A DNA stretch of 64,000 nucleotides from contig CAVLYN010000111.1 in the NCBI GenBank assembly GCA_963675135.1, forward strand, positions 1 to 64,000, in the 5' to 3' direction. Positions 26,223 to 38,899 of this stretch are shown one piece after another. Each line of letters begins with the position of its first letter. Within the stretch, counting starts at the first letter, position 1. The position numbers and the translations under genes are program-made. This stretch comes from Galeopsis tetrahit. Taxonomy: Eukaryota > Streptophyta > Magnoliopsida > Lamiales > Lamiaceae. The notes beneath the pieces are model-generated. The model was not told where the DNA came from, did not search any database, and saw nothing but the letters and a program-made list of their open reading frames with translations.

Positions 26223-27816
26223 CACTATAAACGAGTTATAGAAAACAACAACCCTAGAAAGAATGTGAATTGGTCATGGATAACTCTTTTGCAACTCGTG
26301 AGACTTTTCAAAAAGAGAAAATGAGTGAATCGATGAAAGTGTACTTTCCACATTATAGTGGGATAAACTATAGAGTTTTTGAACACTAACGAATGTGATT
26401 TCCCTCAAAATAAAAAAACGTAAAGTTTGCTTGGTCACCAAGCAATCCTACAAAACACTTCATTTTGGTATTTTCGAGGTTAAATGGCACTATAAACGAG
26501 TTATAGAAAACAACAACCCTAGAAAGAATGTGAATTGGTCATGGATAACTCTTTTGCAACTCGTGAGACTTTTCAAAAAGAGAAAATGAGTGAATCGATG
26601 AAAGTGTACTTTCCACATTATAGTGGGATAAACTATAGAGTTTTTGAACAATAACGAATGTGATTTTCCGCAAAATAAAGAAAATGTAAAGTTTGCTTGG
26701 TCACCAAGCAATCCTACAAAACACTTCATTTTGGTATTTTTGAGGTTAAATGGCACTATAAACGAGTTATAGAAAACAACAACCCTAGAACGAATGTGAA
26801 TTTGTAACGGTTAACTCTTTTGCAACTCGTGAGACTTTTCAAAAAGAGAAAATGAGTGAATCGATGAAAGTGTACTTTCCACATTATAGTGGGATAAACT
26901 ATAGAGTTTTTGAACACTAACGAATGTGATTTCCCGCAAAATAAAAAAACGTAAAGTTTGCTTGGTCACCAAGCAATCCTACAAAACACTTCATTTTGGT
27001 ATTTTCGAGGTTAAATGGCACTATAAACGAGTTATAGAAAACAACAACCCTAGAACGAATGTGAATTGATCATGGTTAACTCTTTTGCAACTCGTGGAAC
27101 TTTTCAAAAAGAGAGAATGAGTGAATCGATGAAATTGCACTTTCCACATTATAGTGGGATAAACTATAGAGTTTTTGAGAACTAACGTATGTGATTTTCC
27201 GCAAAATGAAGAAAACATAGAGTTTGCTTGGTCACCAAGCAATCCTACAAAACACTTCATTTTGGTATTTTCGAGGTTATATGGCACTATAAACGAGTTA
27301 TAGAAAACAACAACCCTAGAAAGAATGTGAATTGGTCATGGATAACTCTTTTGCAACTCGTGAGACTTTTCAAAAAGAGAAAATGAGTGAATCGATGAAA
27401 GTGTACTTTCCACATTATAGTGGGATAAACTATAGAGTTTTTGAACAATAACGAATGTGATTTTCCGCAAAATAAAGAAAATGTAAAGTTTGCTTGGTCA
27501 CCAAGCAATCCTACAAAACACTTCATTTTGGTATTTTTGAGGTTAAATGGCACTATAAACGAGTTATAGAAAACAACAACCCTAGAACGAATGTGAATTT
27601 GTAACGGTTAACTCTTTTGCAACTCGTGAGACTTTTCAAAAAGAGAAAATGAGTGAATCGATGAAAGTGTACTTTCCACATTATAGTGGGATAAACTATA
27701 GAGTTTTTGAACAATAACGAATGTGATTTTCCGCAAAATAAAGAAAATGTAAAGTTTGCTTGGTCACCAAGCAATCCTACAAAACACTTCATTTTGGTAT
27801 TTTCGAGGTTAAATGG
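26223..27816. repeat. 6-mer HOR copy 2 (1594 bp)
   Basis: Same six classes and same lengths as 24629-26222, immediately adjacent. It shares the TTAACTC form of the A-Y unit, showing that this variant preceded the local duplication. Confidence 0.9.
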
Positions 27817-28879
27817 CACTATAAACGAGTTATAGAAAACAACAACCCTAGAAAGAATGTGAATTGGTCATGGATAACTCTTTTGCAACTCGTGAGACTT
27901 TTCAAAAAGAGAAAATGAGTGAATCGATGAAAGTGTACTTTCCACATTATAGTGGGATAAACTATAGAGTTTTTGAACAATAACGAATGTGATTTTCCGC
28001 AAAATAAAGAAAATGTAAAGTTTGCTTGGTCACCAAGCAATCCTACAAAACACTTCATTTTGGTATTTTTGAGGTTAAATGGCACTATAAACGAGTTATA
28101 GAAAACAACAACCCTAGAACGAATGTGAATTTGTAACGGTTAACTCTTTTGCAACTCGTGAGACTTTTCAAAAAGAGAAAATGAGTGAATCGATGAAAGT
28201 GTACTTTCCACATTATAGTGGGATAAACTATAGAGTTTTTGAACACTAACGAATGTGATTTCCCGCAAAATAAAAAAACGTAAAGTTTGCTTGGTCACCA
28301 AGCAATCCTACAAAACACTTCATTTTGGTATTTTCGAGGTTAAATGGCACTATAAACGAGTTATAGAAAACAACAACCCTAGAACGAATGTGAATTGATC
28401 ATGGTTAACTCTTTTGCAACTCGTGGAACTTTTCAAAAAGAGAGAATGAGTGAATCGATGAAATTGCACTTTCCACATTATAGTGGGATAAACTATAGAG
28501 TTTTTGAGAACTAACGTATGTGATTTTCCGCAAAATGAAGAAAACATAGAGTTTGCTTGGTCACCAAGCAATCCTACAAAACACTTCATTTTGGTATTTT
28601 CGAGGTTATATGGCACTATAAACGAGTTATAGAAAACAACAACCCTAGAAAGAATGTGAATTGGTCATGGATAACTCTTTTGCAACTCGTGAGACTTTTC
28701 AAAAAGAGAAAATGAGTGAATCGATGAAAGTGTACTTTCCACATTATAGTGGGATAAACTATAGAGTTTTTGAACAATAACGAATGTGATTTTCCGCAAA
28801 ATAAAGAAAATGTAAAGTTTGCTTGGTCACCAAGCAATCCTACAAAACACTTCATTTTGGTATTTTCGAGGTTAAATGG
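27817..28879. repeat. Truncated 6-mer copy (C-D-A-C)
   Basis: Units at 27817 (C-K), 28083 (D), 28348 (A-Y) and 28614 (C). The leading D is missing. The last C ends in TTTTCGAGG, like position 10 rather than position 8 of the 20-mer, which suggests an exchange within class C. The 360-bp monomer follows. Confidence 0.82.
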
Positions 28880-29239
28880 CACTATAAACGAGTTATAGAA
28901 AACAACAACCCTAGAACGAATGTGAATTTGTAACGGTTAACTCTTTTGCAACTCGTGAGACTTTTCAAAAAGAGAAAATGAGTGAATCGATGAAAGTGTA
29001 CTTTCCACATTATAGTGGGATAAACTATAGAGTTTTTGAACACTAACGAATGTGATTTTCAAAAAGAGAAAATGAGTGAATCGATGAAAGTGTACTTTCC
29101 ACATTTTAGTGGGATAAACTATAGAGTTTTTGAACACTAACGAATGTGATTTTCCACAAAATAAAAAAAACGTAAAATTTGCTTAATCACCAAGCAATCC
29201 TACAAAACACTTCATTTTGGTATTTTCGAGATTAAATGG
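28880..29239. repeat. Expanded 360-bp monomer with 94-bp internal tandem duplication
   Basis: The segment starting TTTTCAAAAAGAG at 28962 starts again at 29056, an offset of 94 bp. The first copy has CATTATAGTGGG and the second CATTTTAGTGGG, so the two halves come from different classes (D/H-like and E-like). The junction GATTTTCAAAAAG joins the GATTTTCC site near monomer position 181 to the ACTTTTCAAA site near position 87, which share TTTTC. The tail is class G. Confidence 0.93.
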
Positions 29240-32200
29240 CACTATAAACGAGTTATAGAAAACAACAACCCTAGAACGAATGTGAATTGATCATGGTTAA
29301 CTCTTTTGCAACTCGTGGAACTTTTCAAAAAGAGAGAATGAGTGAATCGATGAAATTGCACTTTCCACATTATAGTGGGATAAACTATAGAGTTTTTGAG
29401 AACTAACATATGTGATTTTCCGCAAAATGAAGAAAACATAAAGTTTGCTTGGTCACCAAGCAATCCTACAAAACACTTCATTTTGGTATTTTCGAGGTTA
29501 AATGGCACTATAAACGAGTTATAGAAAACAACAACCCTAGAACGAATGTGAATTGATCATGGTTAACTCTTTTGCAACTCGTGGAACTTTTCAAAAAGAG
29601 AGAATGAGTGAATCGATGAAATTGCACTTTCCACATTATAGTGGGATAAACTATAGAGTTTTTGAGAACTAACGTATGTGATTTTCCGCAAAATGAAGAA
29701 AACATAGAGTTTGCTTGGTCACCAAGCAATCCTACAAAACACTTCATTTTGGTATTTTCGAGGTTAAATGGCACTATAAACGAGTTATAGAAAACAACAA
29801 CCCTAGAACGAATGTGAATTGATCATGGTTAACTCTTTTGCAACTCGTGGAACTTTTCAAAAAGAGAGAATGAGTGAATCGATGAAATTGCACTTTCCAC
29901 ATTATAGTGGGATAAACTATAGAGTTTTTGAGAACTAACGTATGTGATTGGAAGCAAAATGAAGAAAACATAAAGTTTGCTTGGTCACCAAGCAATCCTA
30001 CAAAACACTTCATTTTGGTATTTTCGAGGTTAAATGGCACTATAAACGAGTTATAGAAAACAACAACCCTAGAAAGAATGTGAATTGGTCATGGATAACT
30101 CTTTTGCAACTCGTGAGACTTTTCAAAAAGAGAAAATGAGTGAATCGATGAAAGTGTACTTTCCACATTATAGTGGGATAAACTATAGAGTTTTTGAACA
30201 CTAACGAATGTGATTTCCCGCAAAATAAAAAAACGTAAAGTTTGCTTGGTCACCAAGCAATCCTACAAAACACTTCATTTTGGTATTTTCGAGGTTAAAT
30301 GGCACTATAAACGAGTTATAGAAAACAACAACCCTAGAAAGAATGTGAATTGGTCATGGATAACTCTTTTGCAACTCGTGAGACTTTTCAAAAAGAGAAA
30401 ATGAGTGAATCGATGAAAGTGTACTTTCCACATTATAGTGGGATAAACTATAGAGTTTTTGAACAATAACGAATGTGATTTTCCGCAAAATAAAGAAAAT
30501 GTAAAGTTTGCTTGGTCACCAAGCAATCCTACAAAACACTTCATTTTGGTATTTTTGAGGTTAAATGGCACTATAAACGAGTTATAGAAAACAACAACCC
30601 TAGAACGAATGTGAATTTGTAACGGTTAACTCTTTTGCAACTCGTGAGACTTTTCAAAAAGAGAAAATGAGTGAATCGATGAAAGTGTACTTTCCACATT
30701 ATAGTGGGATAAACTATAGAGTTTTTGAACACTAACGAATGTGATTTCCCGCAAAATAAAAAAACGTAAAGTTTGCTTGGTCACCAAGCAATCCTACAAA
30801 ACACTTCATTTTGGTATTTTCGAGGTTAAATGGCACTATAAACGAGTTATAGAAAACAACAACCCTAGAAAGAATGTGAATTGGTCATGGTTAACAATTT
30901 TGCAACTCGTGAGACTTTTCAAAAAGAGAAAATGAGTGAATCGATGAAAGTGTACTTTCCACATTTTAGTGGGATAAACTATAGAGTTTTTGAACACTAA
31001 CGAATGTGATTTTCCGCAAAATAAAGAAAATGTAAAGTTTGCTTGGTCACCAAGCAATCCTACAAAACACTTCATTTTGGTATTTTCGAGGTTAAATGGC
31101 ACTATAAACGAGTTATAGAAAACAACAACCCTAGAAAGAATGTGAATTGGTCATGGTTAACAATTTTGCAACTCGTGAGACTTTTCAAAAAGAGAAAATG
31201 AGTGAATCGATGAAATTGCACTTTCCACATTATAGTGGGATAAACTATAGAGTTTTTGAGAACTAACATATGTGATTTTCCGCAAAATGAAGAAAACATA
31301 AAGTTTGCTTGGTCACCAAGCAATCCTACAAAACACTTCATTTTGGTATTTTCGAGGTTAAATGGCACTATAAACGAGTTATAGAAAACAACAACCCTAG
31401 AACGAATGTGAATTGATCATGGTTAACTCTTTTGCAGCTCGTGGAACTTTTCAAAAAGAGAGAATGAGTGAATCGATGAAATTGCACTTTCCACATTATA
31501 GTGGGATAAACTATAGAGTTTTTGAGAACTAACGTATGTGATTTTCCGCAAAATGAAGAAAACATAGAGTTTGCTTGGTCACCAAGCAATCCTACAAAAC
31601 ACTTCATTTTGGTATTTTCGAGGTTAAATGGCACTATAAACGAGTTATAGAAAACAACAACCCTAGAACGAATGTGAATTGATCATGGTTAACTCTTTTG
31701 CAACTCGTGGAACTTTTCAAAAAGAGAGAATGAGTGAATCGATGAAATTGCACTTTCCACATTATAGTGGGATAAACTATAGAGTTTTTGAGAACTAACG
31801 TATGTGATTGGAAGCAAAATGAAGAAAACATAAAGTTTGCTTGGTCACCAAGCAATCCTACAAAACACTTCATTTTGGTATTTTCGAGGTTAAATGGCAC
31901 TATAAACGAGTTATAGAAAACAACAACCCTAGAAAGAATGTGAATTGGTCATGGTTAACAATTTTGCAACTCGTGAGACTTTTCAAAAAGAGAAAATGAA
32001 TGAATCGATGAAATTGCACTTTCCACATTATAGTGGGATAAACTATAGAGTTTTTGAGAACTAACATATGTGATTTTCCGCAAAATGAAGAAAACATAAA
32101 GTTTGCTTGGTCACCAAGCAATCCTACAAAACACTTCATTTTGGTATTTTCGAGGTTAAATGGCACTATAAACGAGTTATAGAAAACAACAACCCTAGAA

Positions 32201-34024
32201 CGAATGTGAATTTGTAATGGTTAACTCTTTTGCAACTCGTGAGACTTTTCAAAAAGAGAAAATGAGTGAATCGATGAAAGTGTACTTTCCACATTATAGT
32301 GGGATAAACTATAGAGTTTTTGAACAATAACGAATGTGATTTTCCACAAAATAAAAAAAACGTAAAATTTGCTTAATCACCAAGCAATCCTACAAAACAC
32401 TTCATTTTGGTATTTTCGAGATTAAATGGCACTATAAACGAGTTATAGAAAACAACAACCCTAGAACGAATGTGAATTGATCATGGTTAACTCTTTTGCA
32501 ACTCGTGGAACTTTTCAAAAAGAGAGAATGAGTGAATCGATGAAATTGCACTTTCCACATTATAGTGGGATAAACTATAGAGTTTTTGAGAACTAACATA
32601 TGTGATTTTCCGCAAAATGAAGAAAACATAAAGTTTGCTTGGTCACCAAGCAATCCTACAAAACACTTCATTTTGGTATTTTCGAGGTTAAATGGCACTA
32701 TAAACGAGTTATAGAAAACAACAACCCTAGAACGAATGTGAATTGATCATGGTTAACTCTTTTGCAACTCGTGGAACTTTTCAAAAAGAGAGAATGAGTG
32801 AATCGATGAAATTGCACTTTCCACATTATAGTGGGATAAACTATAGAGTTTTTGAGAACTAACGTATGTGATTTTCCGCAAAATGAAGAAAACATAGAGT
32901 TTGCTTGGTCACCAAGCAATCCTACAAAACACTTCATTTTGGTATTTTCGAGGTTAAATGGCACTATAAACGAGTTATAGAAAACAACAACCCTAGAACG
33001 AATGTGAATTGATCATGGTTAACTCTTTTGCAACTCGTGGAACTTTTCAAAAAGAGAGAATGAGTGAATCGATGAAATTGCACTTTCCACATTATAGTGG
33101 GATAAACTATAGAGTTTTTGAGAACTAACGTATGTGATTGGAAGCAAAATGAAGAAAACATAAAGTTTGCTTGGTCACCAAGCAATCCTACAAAACACTT
33201 CATTTTGGTATTTTCGAGGTTAAATGGCACTATAAACGAGTTATAGAAAACAACAACCCTAGAAAGAATGTGAATTGGTCATGGTTAACAATTTTGCAAC
33301 TCGTGAGACTTTTCAAAAAGAGAAAATGAGTGAATCGATGAAATTGCACTTTCCACATTATAGTGGGATAAACTATAGAGTTTTTGAGAACTAACATATG
33401 TGATTTTCCGCAAAATGAAGAAAACATAAAGTTTGCTTGGTCACCAAGCAATCCTACAAAACACTTCATTTTGGTATTTTCGAGGTTAAATGGCACTATA
33501 AACGAGTTATAGAAAACAACAACCCTAGAACGAATGTGAATTTGTAATGGTTAACTCTTTTGCAACTCGTGAGACTTTTCAAAAAGAGAAAATGAGTGAA
33601 TCGATGAAAGTGTACTTTCCACATTATAGTGGGATAAACTATAGAGTTTTTGAACACTAACGAATGTGATTTCCCGCAAAATAAAAAAACGTAAAGTTTG
33701 CTTGGTCACCAAGCAATCCTACAAAACACTTCATTTTGGTATTTTCGAGGTTATATGGCACTATAAACGAGTTATAGAAAACAACAACCCTAGAAAGAAT
33801 GTGAATTGGTCATGGATAACTCTTTTGCAACTCGTGAGACTTTTCAAAAAGAGAAAATGAGTGAATCGATGAAAGTGTACTTTCCACATTATAGTGGGAT
33901 AAACTATAGAGTTTTTGAACAATAACGAATGTGATTTTCCGCAAAATAAAGAAAATGTAAAGTTTGCTTGGTCACCAAGCAATCCTACAAAACACTTCAT
34001 TTTGGTATTTTCGAGGTTAAATGG
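29240..34024. repeat. Mosaic block between the two 360-bp monomers
   Basis: It has eighteen monomers: F, A, B, D, C, D, E, E/F, A, B, E/F, H/G, F, A, B, E/F, D, C. Private markers include CAGCTCG at 31437 and ATGAATG at 32000. Both recur at 43752 and 44315 and at 47739 and 48302, so part of this block is copied elsewhere. The D at 33494 carries the TTATATGG ending otherwise seen only in A-Y units. Confidence 0.85.
30303..33493. repeat. Long-range duplicate, partner of 46605-49795
   Basis: Twelve monomers (C-K, D, E, E/F, A, B, E/F, H/G, F, A, B, E/F) match the same order 16302 bp downstream, including both private markers. The distant copy has its own changes, a G-to-T at 47077 and a G-to-A at 48836. 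Confidence 0.85.
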
Positions 34025-34384
34025 CACTATAAACGAGTTATAGAAAACAACAACCCTAGAACGAATGTGAATTTGTAACGGTTAACTCTTTTGCAACTCG
34101 TGAGACTTTTCAAAAAGAGAAAATGAGTGAATCGATGAAAGTGTACTTTCCACATTATAGTGGGATAAACTATAGAGTTTTTGAACACTAACGAATGTGA
34201 TTTTCAAAAAGAGAAAATGAGTGAATCGATGAAAGTGTACTTTCCACATTTTAGTGGGATAAACTATAGAGTTTTTGAACACTAACGAATGTGATTTTCC
34301 GCAAAATAAAGAAAATGTAAAGTTTGCTTGGTCACCAAGCAATCCTACAAAACACTTCATTTTGGTATTTTCGAGGTTAAATGG
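34025..34384. repeat. Second 360-bp monomer with the same 94-bp duplication
   Basis: The junction lies at the same monomer offset (176 bases after the start) as in 28880-29239, with the same GATTTTCAAAAAG join and the same CATTATAG then CATTTTAG order. The tail differs: here it is class E (TTTTCCGC, AAAGAAAATG) instead of class G. One original event, then duplication and a crossover downstream of the junction, explains both. Confidence 0.92.
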
Positions 34385-37300
34385 CACTATAAACGAGTTA
34401 TAGAAAACAACAACCCTAGAACGAATGTGAATTTGTAACGGTTAACTCTTTTGCAACTCGTGAGACTTTTCAAAAAGAGAAAATGAGTGAATCGATGAAA
34501 GTGTACTTTCCACATTATAGTGGGATAAACTATAGAGTTTTTGAACACTAACGAATGTGATTTCCCGCAAAATAAAGAAAACGTAAAGTTTGCTTGGTCA
34601 CCAAGCAATCCTACAAAACACTTCATTTTGGTATTTTCGAGGTTAAATGGCACTATAAACGAGTTATAGAAAACAACAACCCTAGAACGAATGTGAATTT
34701 GTAACGGTTAACTCTTTTGCAACTCGTGAGACTTTTCAAAAAGAGAAAATGAGTGAATCGATGAAAGTGTACTTTCCACATTATAGTGGGATAAACTATA
34801 GAGTTTTTGAACACTAACGAATGTGATTTTCCGCAAAATAAGGAAAACGTAAAGTTTGCTTGGTCACCAAGCAATCCTACAAAACACTTCATTTTGGTAT
34901 TTTCGAGGTTAAATGGCACTATAAACGAGTTATAGAAAACAACAACCCTAGAACGAATGTGAATCACATGGTTAACTCTTTTGCAACTCGTGGAACTTTT
35001 CAAAAAGAGAGAATGAGTGAATCGATGAAATTGCACTTTCCACATTATAGTGGGATAAACTATAGAGTTTTTGAGAACTAACGTATGTGATTGGAAGCAA
35101 AATGAAGAAAACATAAAGTTTGCTTGGTCACCAAGCAATCCTACAAAACACTTCATTTTGGTATTTTCGAGGTTAAATGGCACTATAAACGAGTTATAGA
35201 AAACAACAACCCTAGAATGAATGTGAATTGGTCATGGATAACTCTTTTGCAACTCGTGAGACTTTTCAAAAAGAGAAAATGAGTGAATCGATGAAAGTGT
35301 ACTTTCCACATTATAGTGGGATAAACTATAGAGTTTTTGAACAATAACGAATGTGATTTTCCGCAAAATAAAGAAAATGTAAAGTTTGCTTGGTCACCAA
35401 GCAATCCTACAAAACACTTCATTTTGGTATTTTCGAGGTTAAATGGCACTATAAACGAGTTATAGAAAACAACAACCCTAGAACGAATGTGAATTTGTAA
35501 CGGTTAACTCTTTTGCAACTCGTGAGACTTTTCAAAAAGAGAAAATGAGTGAATCGATGAAAGTGTACTTTCCACATTATAGTGGGATAAACTATAGAGT
35601 TTTTGAACACTAACGAATGTGATTTCCCGCAAAATAAAAAAACGTAAAGTTTGCTTGGTCACCAAGCAATCCTACAAAACACTTCATTTTGGTATTTTCG
35701 AGGTTAAATGGCACTATAAACGAGTTATAGAAAACAACAACCCTAGAACGAATGTGAATTTGTAACGGTTAACTCTTTTGCAACTCGTGAGACTTTTCAA
35801 AAAGAGAAAATGAGTGAATCGATGAAAGTGTACTTTCCACATTATAGTGGGATAAACTATAGAGTTTTTGAACACTAACGAATGTGATTTCCCGCAAAAT
35901 AAAAAAACGTAAAGTTTGCTTGGTCACCAAGCAATCCTACAAAACACTTCATTTTGGTATTTTCGAGGTTAAATGGCACTATAAACGAGTTATAGAAAAC
36001 AACAACCCTAGAAAGAATGTGAATTGGTCATGGTTAACAATTTTGCAACTCGTGAGACTTTTCAAAAAGAGAAAATGAGTGAATCGATGAAAGTGTACTT
36101 TCCACATTTTAGTGGGATAAACTATAGAGTTTTTGAACACTAACGAATGTGATTTTCCGCAAAATAAAGAAAATGTAAAGTTTGCTTGGTCACCAAGCAA
36201 TCCTACAAAACACTTCATTTTGGTATTTTCGAGGTTAAATGGCACTATAAACGAGTTATAGAAAACAACAACCCTAGAAAGAATGTGAATTGGTCATGGT
36301 TAACAATTTTGCAACTCGTGAGACTTTTCAAAAAGAGAAAATGAGTGAATCGATGAAAGTGTACTTTCCACATTATAGTGGGATAAACTATAGAGTTTTT
36401 GAACACTAACGAATGTGATTTTCCACAAAATAAAAAAAACGTAAAATTTGCTTAATCACCAAGCAATCCTACAAAACACTTCATTTTGGTATTTTCGAGA
36501 TTAAATGGCACTATAAACGAGTTATAGAAAACAACAACCCTAGAACGAATGTGAATTGATCATGGTTAACTCTTTTGCAACTCGTGAGACTTTTCAAAAA
36601 GAGAAAATGAGTGAATCGATGAAATTGCACTTTCCACATTATAGTGGGATAAACTATAGAGTTTTTGAGAACTAACGTATGTGATTTTCCGCAAAATGAA
36701 GAAAACATAGAGTTTGCTTGGTCACCAAGCAATCCTACAAAACACTTCATTTTGGTATTTTCGAGGTTAAATGGCACTATAAACGAGTTATAGAAAACAA
36801 CAACCCTAGAACGAATGTGAATTGATCATGGTTAACTCTTTTGCAACTCGTGGAACTTTTCAAAAAGAGAGAATGAGTGAATCGATGAAATTGCACTTTC
36901 CACATTATAGTGGGATAAACTATAGAGTTTTTGAGAACTAACGTATGTGATTTTCCGCAAAATGAAGAAAACATAGAGTTTGCTTGGTCACCAAGCAATC
37001 CTACAAAACACTTCATTTTGGTATTTTCGAGGTTAAATGGCACTATAAACGAGTTATAGAAAACAACAACCCTAGAACGAATGTGAATTGATCATGGTTA
37101 ACTCTTTTGCAACTCGTGGAACTTTTCAAAAAGAGAGAATGAGTGAATCGATGAAATTGCACTTTCCACATTATAGTGGGATAAACTATAGAGTTTTTGA
37201 GAACTAACGTATGTGATTGGAAGCAAAATGAAGAAAACATAAAGTTTGCTTGGTCACCAAGCAATCCTACAAAACACTTCATTTTGGTATTTTCGAGGTT

Positions 37301-38899
37301 AAATGGCACTATAAACGAGTTATAGAAAACAACAACCCTAGAAAGAATGTGAATTGGTCATGGATAACTCTTTTGCAACTCGTGAGACTTTTCAAAAAGA
37401 GAAAATGAGTGAATCGATGAAAGTGTACTTTCCACATTATAGTGGGATAAACTATAGAGTTTTTGAACACTAACGAATGTGATTTCCCGGAAAATAAAAA
37501 AACGTAAAGTTTGCTTGGTCACCAAGCAATCCTACAAAACACTTCATTTTGGTATTTTCGAGGTTAAATGGCACTATAAACGAGTTATAGAAAACAACAA
37601 CCCTAGAAAGAATGTGAATTGGTCATGGATAACTCTTTTGCAACTCGTGAGACTTTTCAAAAAGAGAAAATGAGTGAATCGATGAAAGTGTACTTTCCAC
37701 ATTATAGTGGGATAAACTATAGAGTTTTTGAACAATAACGAATGTGATTTTCCGCAAAATAAAGAAAATGTAAAGTTTGCTTGGTCACCAAGCAATCCTA
37801 CAAAACACTTCATTTTGGTATTTTTGAGGTTAAATGGCACTATAAACGAGTTATAGAAAACAACAACCCTAGAACGAATGTGAATTTGTAACGGTTAACT
37901 CTTTTGCAACTCGTGAGACTTTTCAAAAAGAGAAAATGAGTGAATCGATGAAAGTGTACTTTCCACATTATAGTGGGATAAACTATAGAGTTTTTGAACA
38001 CTAACGAATGTGATTTCCCGCAAAATAAAAAAACGTAAAGTTTGCTTGGTCACCAAGCAATCCTACAAAACACTTCATTTTGGTATTTTCGAGGTTAAAT
38101 GGCACTATAAACGAGTTATAGAAAACAACAACCCTAGAAAGAATGTGAATTGGTCATGGATAACTCTTTTGCAACTCGTGAGACTTTTCAAAAAGAGAAA
38201 ATGAGTGAATCGATGAAAGTGTACTTTCCACATTATAGTGGGATAAACTATAGAGTTTTTGAACAATAACGAATGTGATTTTCCGCAAAATAAAGAAAAT
38301 GTAAAGTTTGCTTGGTCACCAAGCAATCCTACAAAACACTTCATTTTGGTATTTTTGAGGTTAAATGGCACTATAAACGAGTTATAGAAAACAACAACCC
38401 TAGAACGAATGTGAATTTGTAACGGTTAACTCTTTTGCAACTCGTGAGACTTTTCAAAAAGAGAAAATGAGTGAATCGATGAAAGTGTACTTTCCACATT
38501 ATAGTGGGATAAACTATAGAGTTTTTGAACACTAACGAATGTGATTTCCCGCAAAATAAAAAAACGTAAAGTTTGCTTGGTCACCAAGCAATCCTACAAA
38601 ACACTTCATTTTGGTATTTTCGAGGTTAAATGGCACTATAAACGAGTTATAGAAAACAACAACCCTAGAAAGAATGTGAATTGGTCATGGTTAACAATTT
38701 TGCAACTCGTGAGACTTTTCAAAAAGAGAAAATGAGTGAATCGATGAAAGTGTACTTTCCACATTTTAGTGGGATAAACTATAGAGTTTTTGAACACTAA
38801 CGAATGTGATTTTCCGCAAAATAAAGAAAATGTAAAGTTTGCTTGGTCACCAAGCAATCCTACAAAACACTTCATTTTGGTATTTTCGAGGTTAAATGG
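34385..38899. repeat. 17-mer HOR copy 1 (4515 bp)
   Basis: The order is two H/D-like units, B (264 bp), C, D, D, E, G, A-hybrid, A, B, D, C-K, D, C-K, D, E. Five 265-bp units and one 264-bp unit give exactly 4515 bp. Markers include AAGGAAAACG near 34841, GAATCACATGG in the 264-bp unit, GAATGAATG in the C unit and CCCGGAAAAT at 37490. Confidence 0.94.
34917..35180. repeat. 264-bp class B monomer (2-bp shorter)
   Basis: GAATTGATCATGG is replaced by GAATCACATGG, a net loss of two bases, making the unit 264 bp. A second copy lies at 39432-39695. The related unit at 50594-50859 is intact at 266 bp. Because 264 is divisible by three, this length merges two neighbouring open frames into one of 176 codons on the minus strand, a side effect rather than a gene. 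Confidence 0.9.

Noticed and set aside
34082..34387. A 101-codon minus-strand frame, with a 66-codon relative at 28937-29137
   Set aside because: Both are read through the 94-bp internal duplication and have no existence outside that rearrangement.
34653..35183. A 176-codon minus-strand frame, also at 39168-39698
   Set aside because: It arises because a 264-bp monomer, divisible by three, joins two neighbouring frames. The intact relative at 50594 does not have it.
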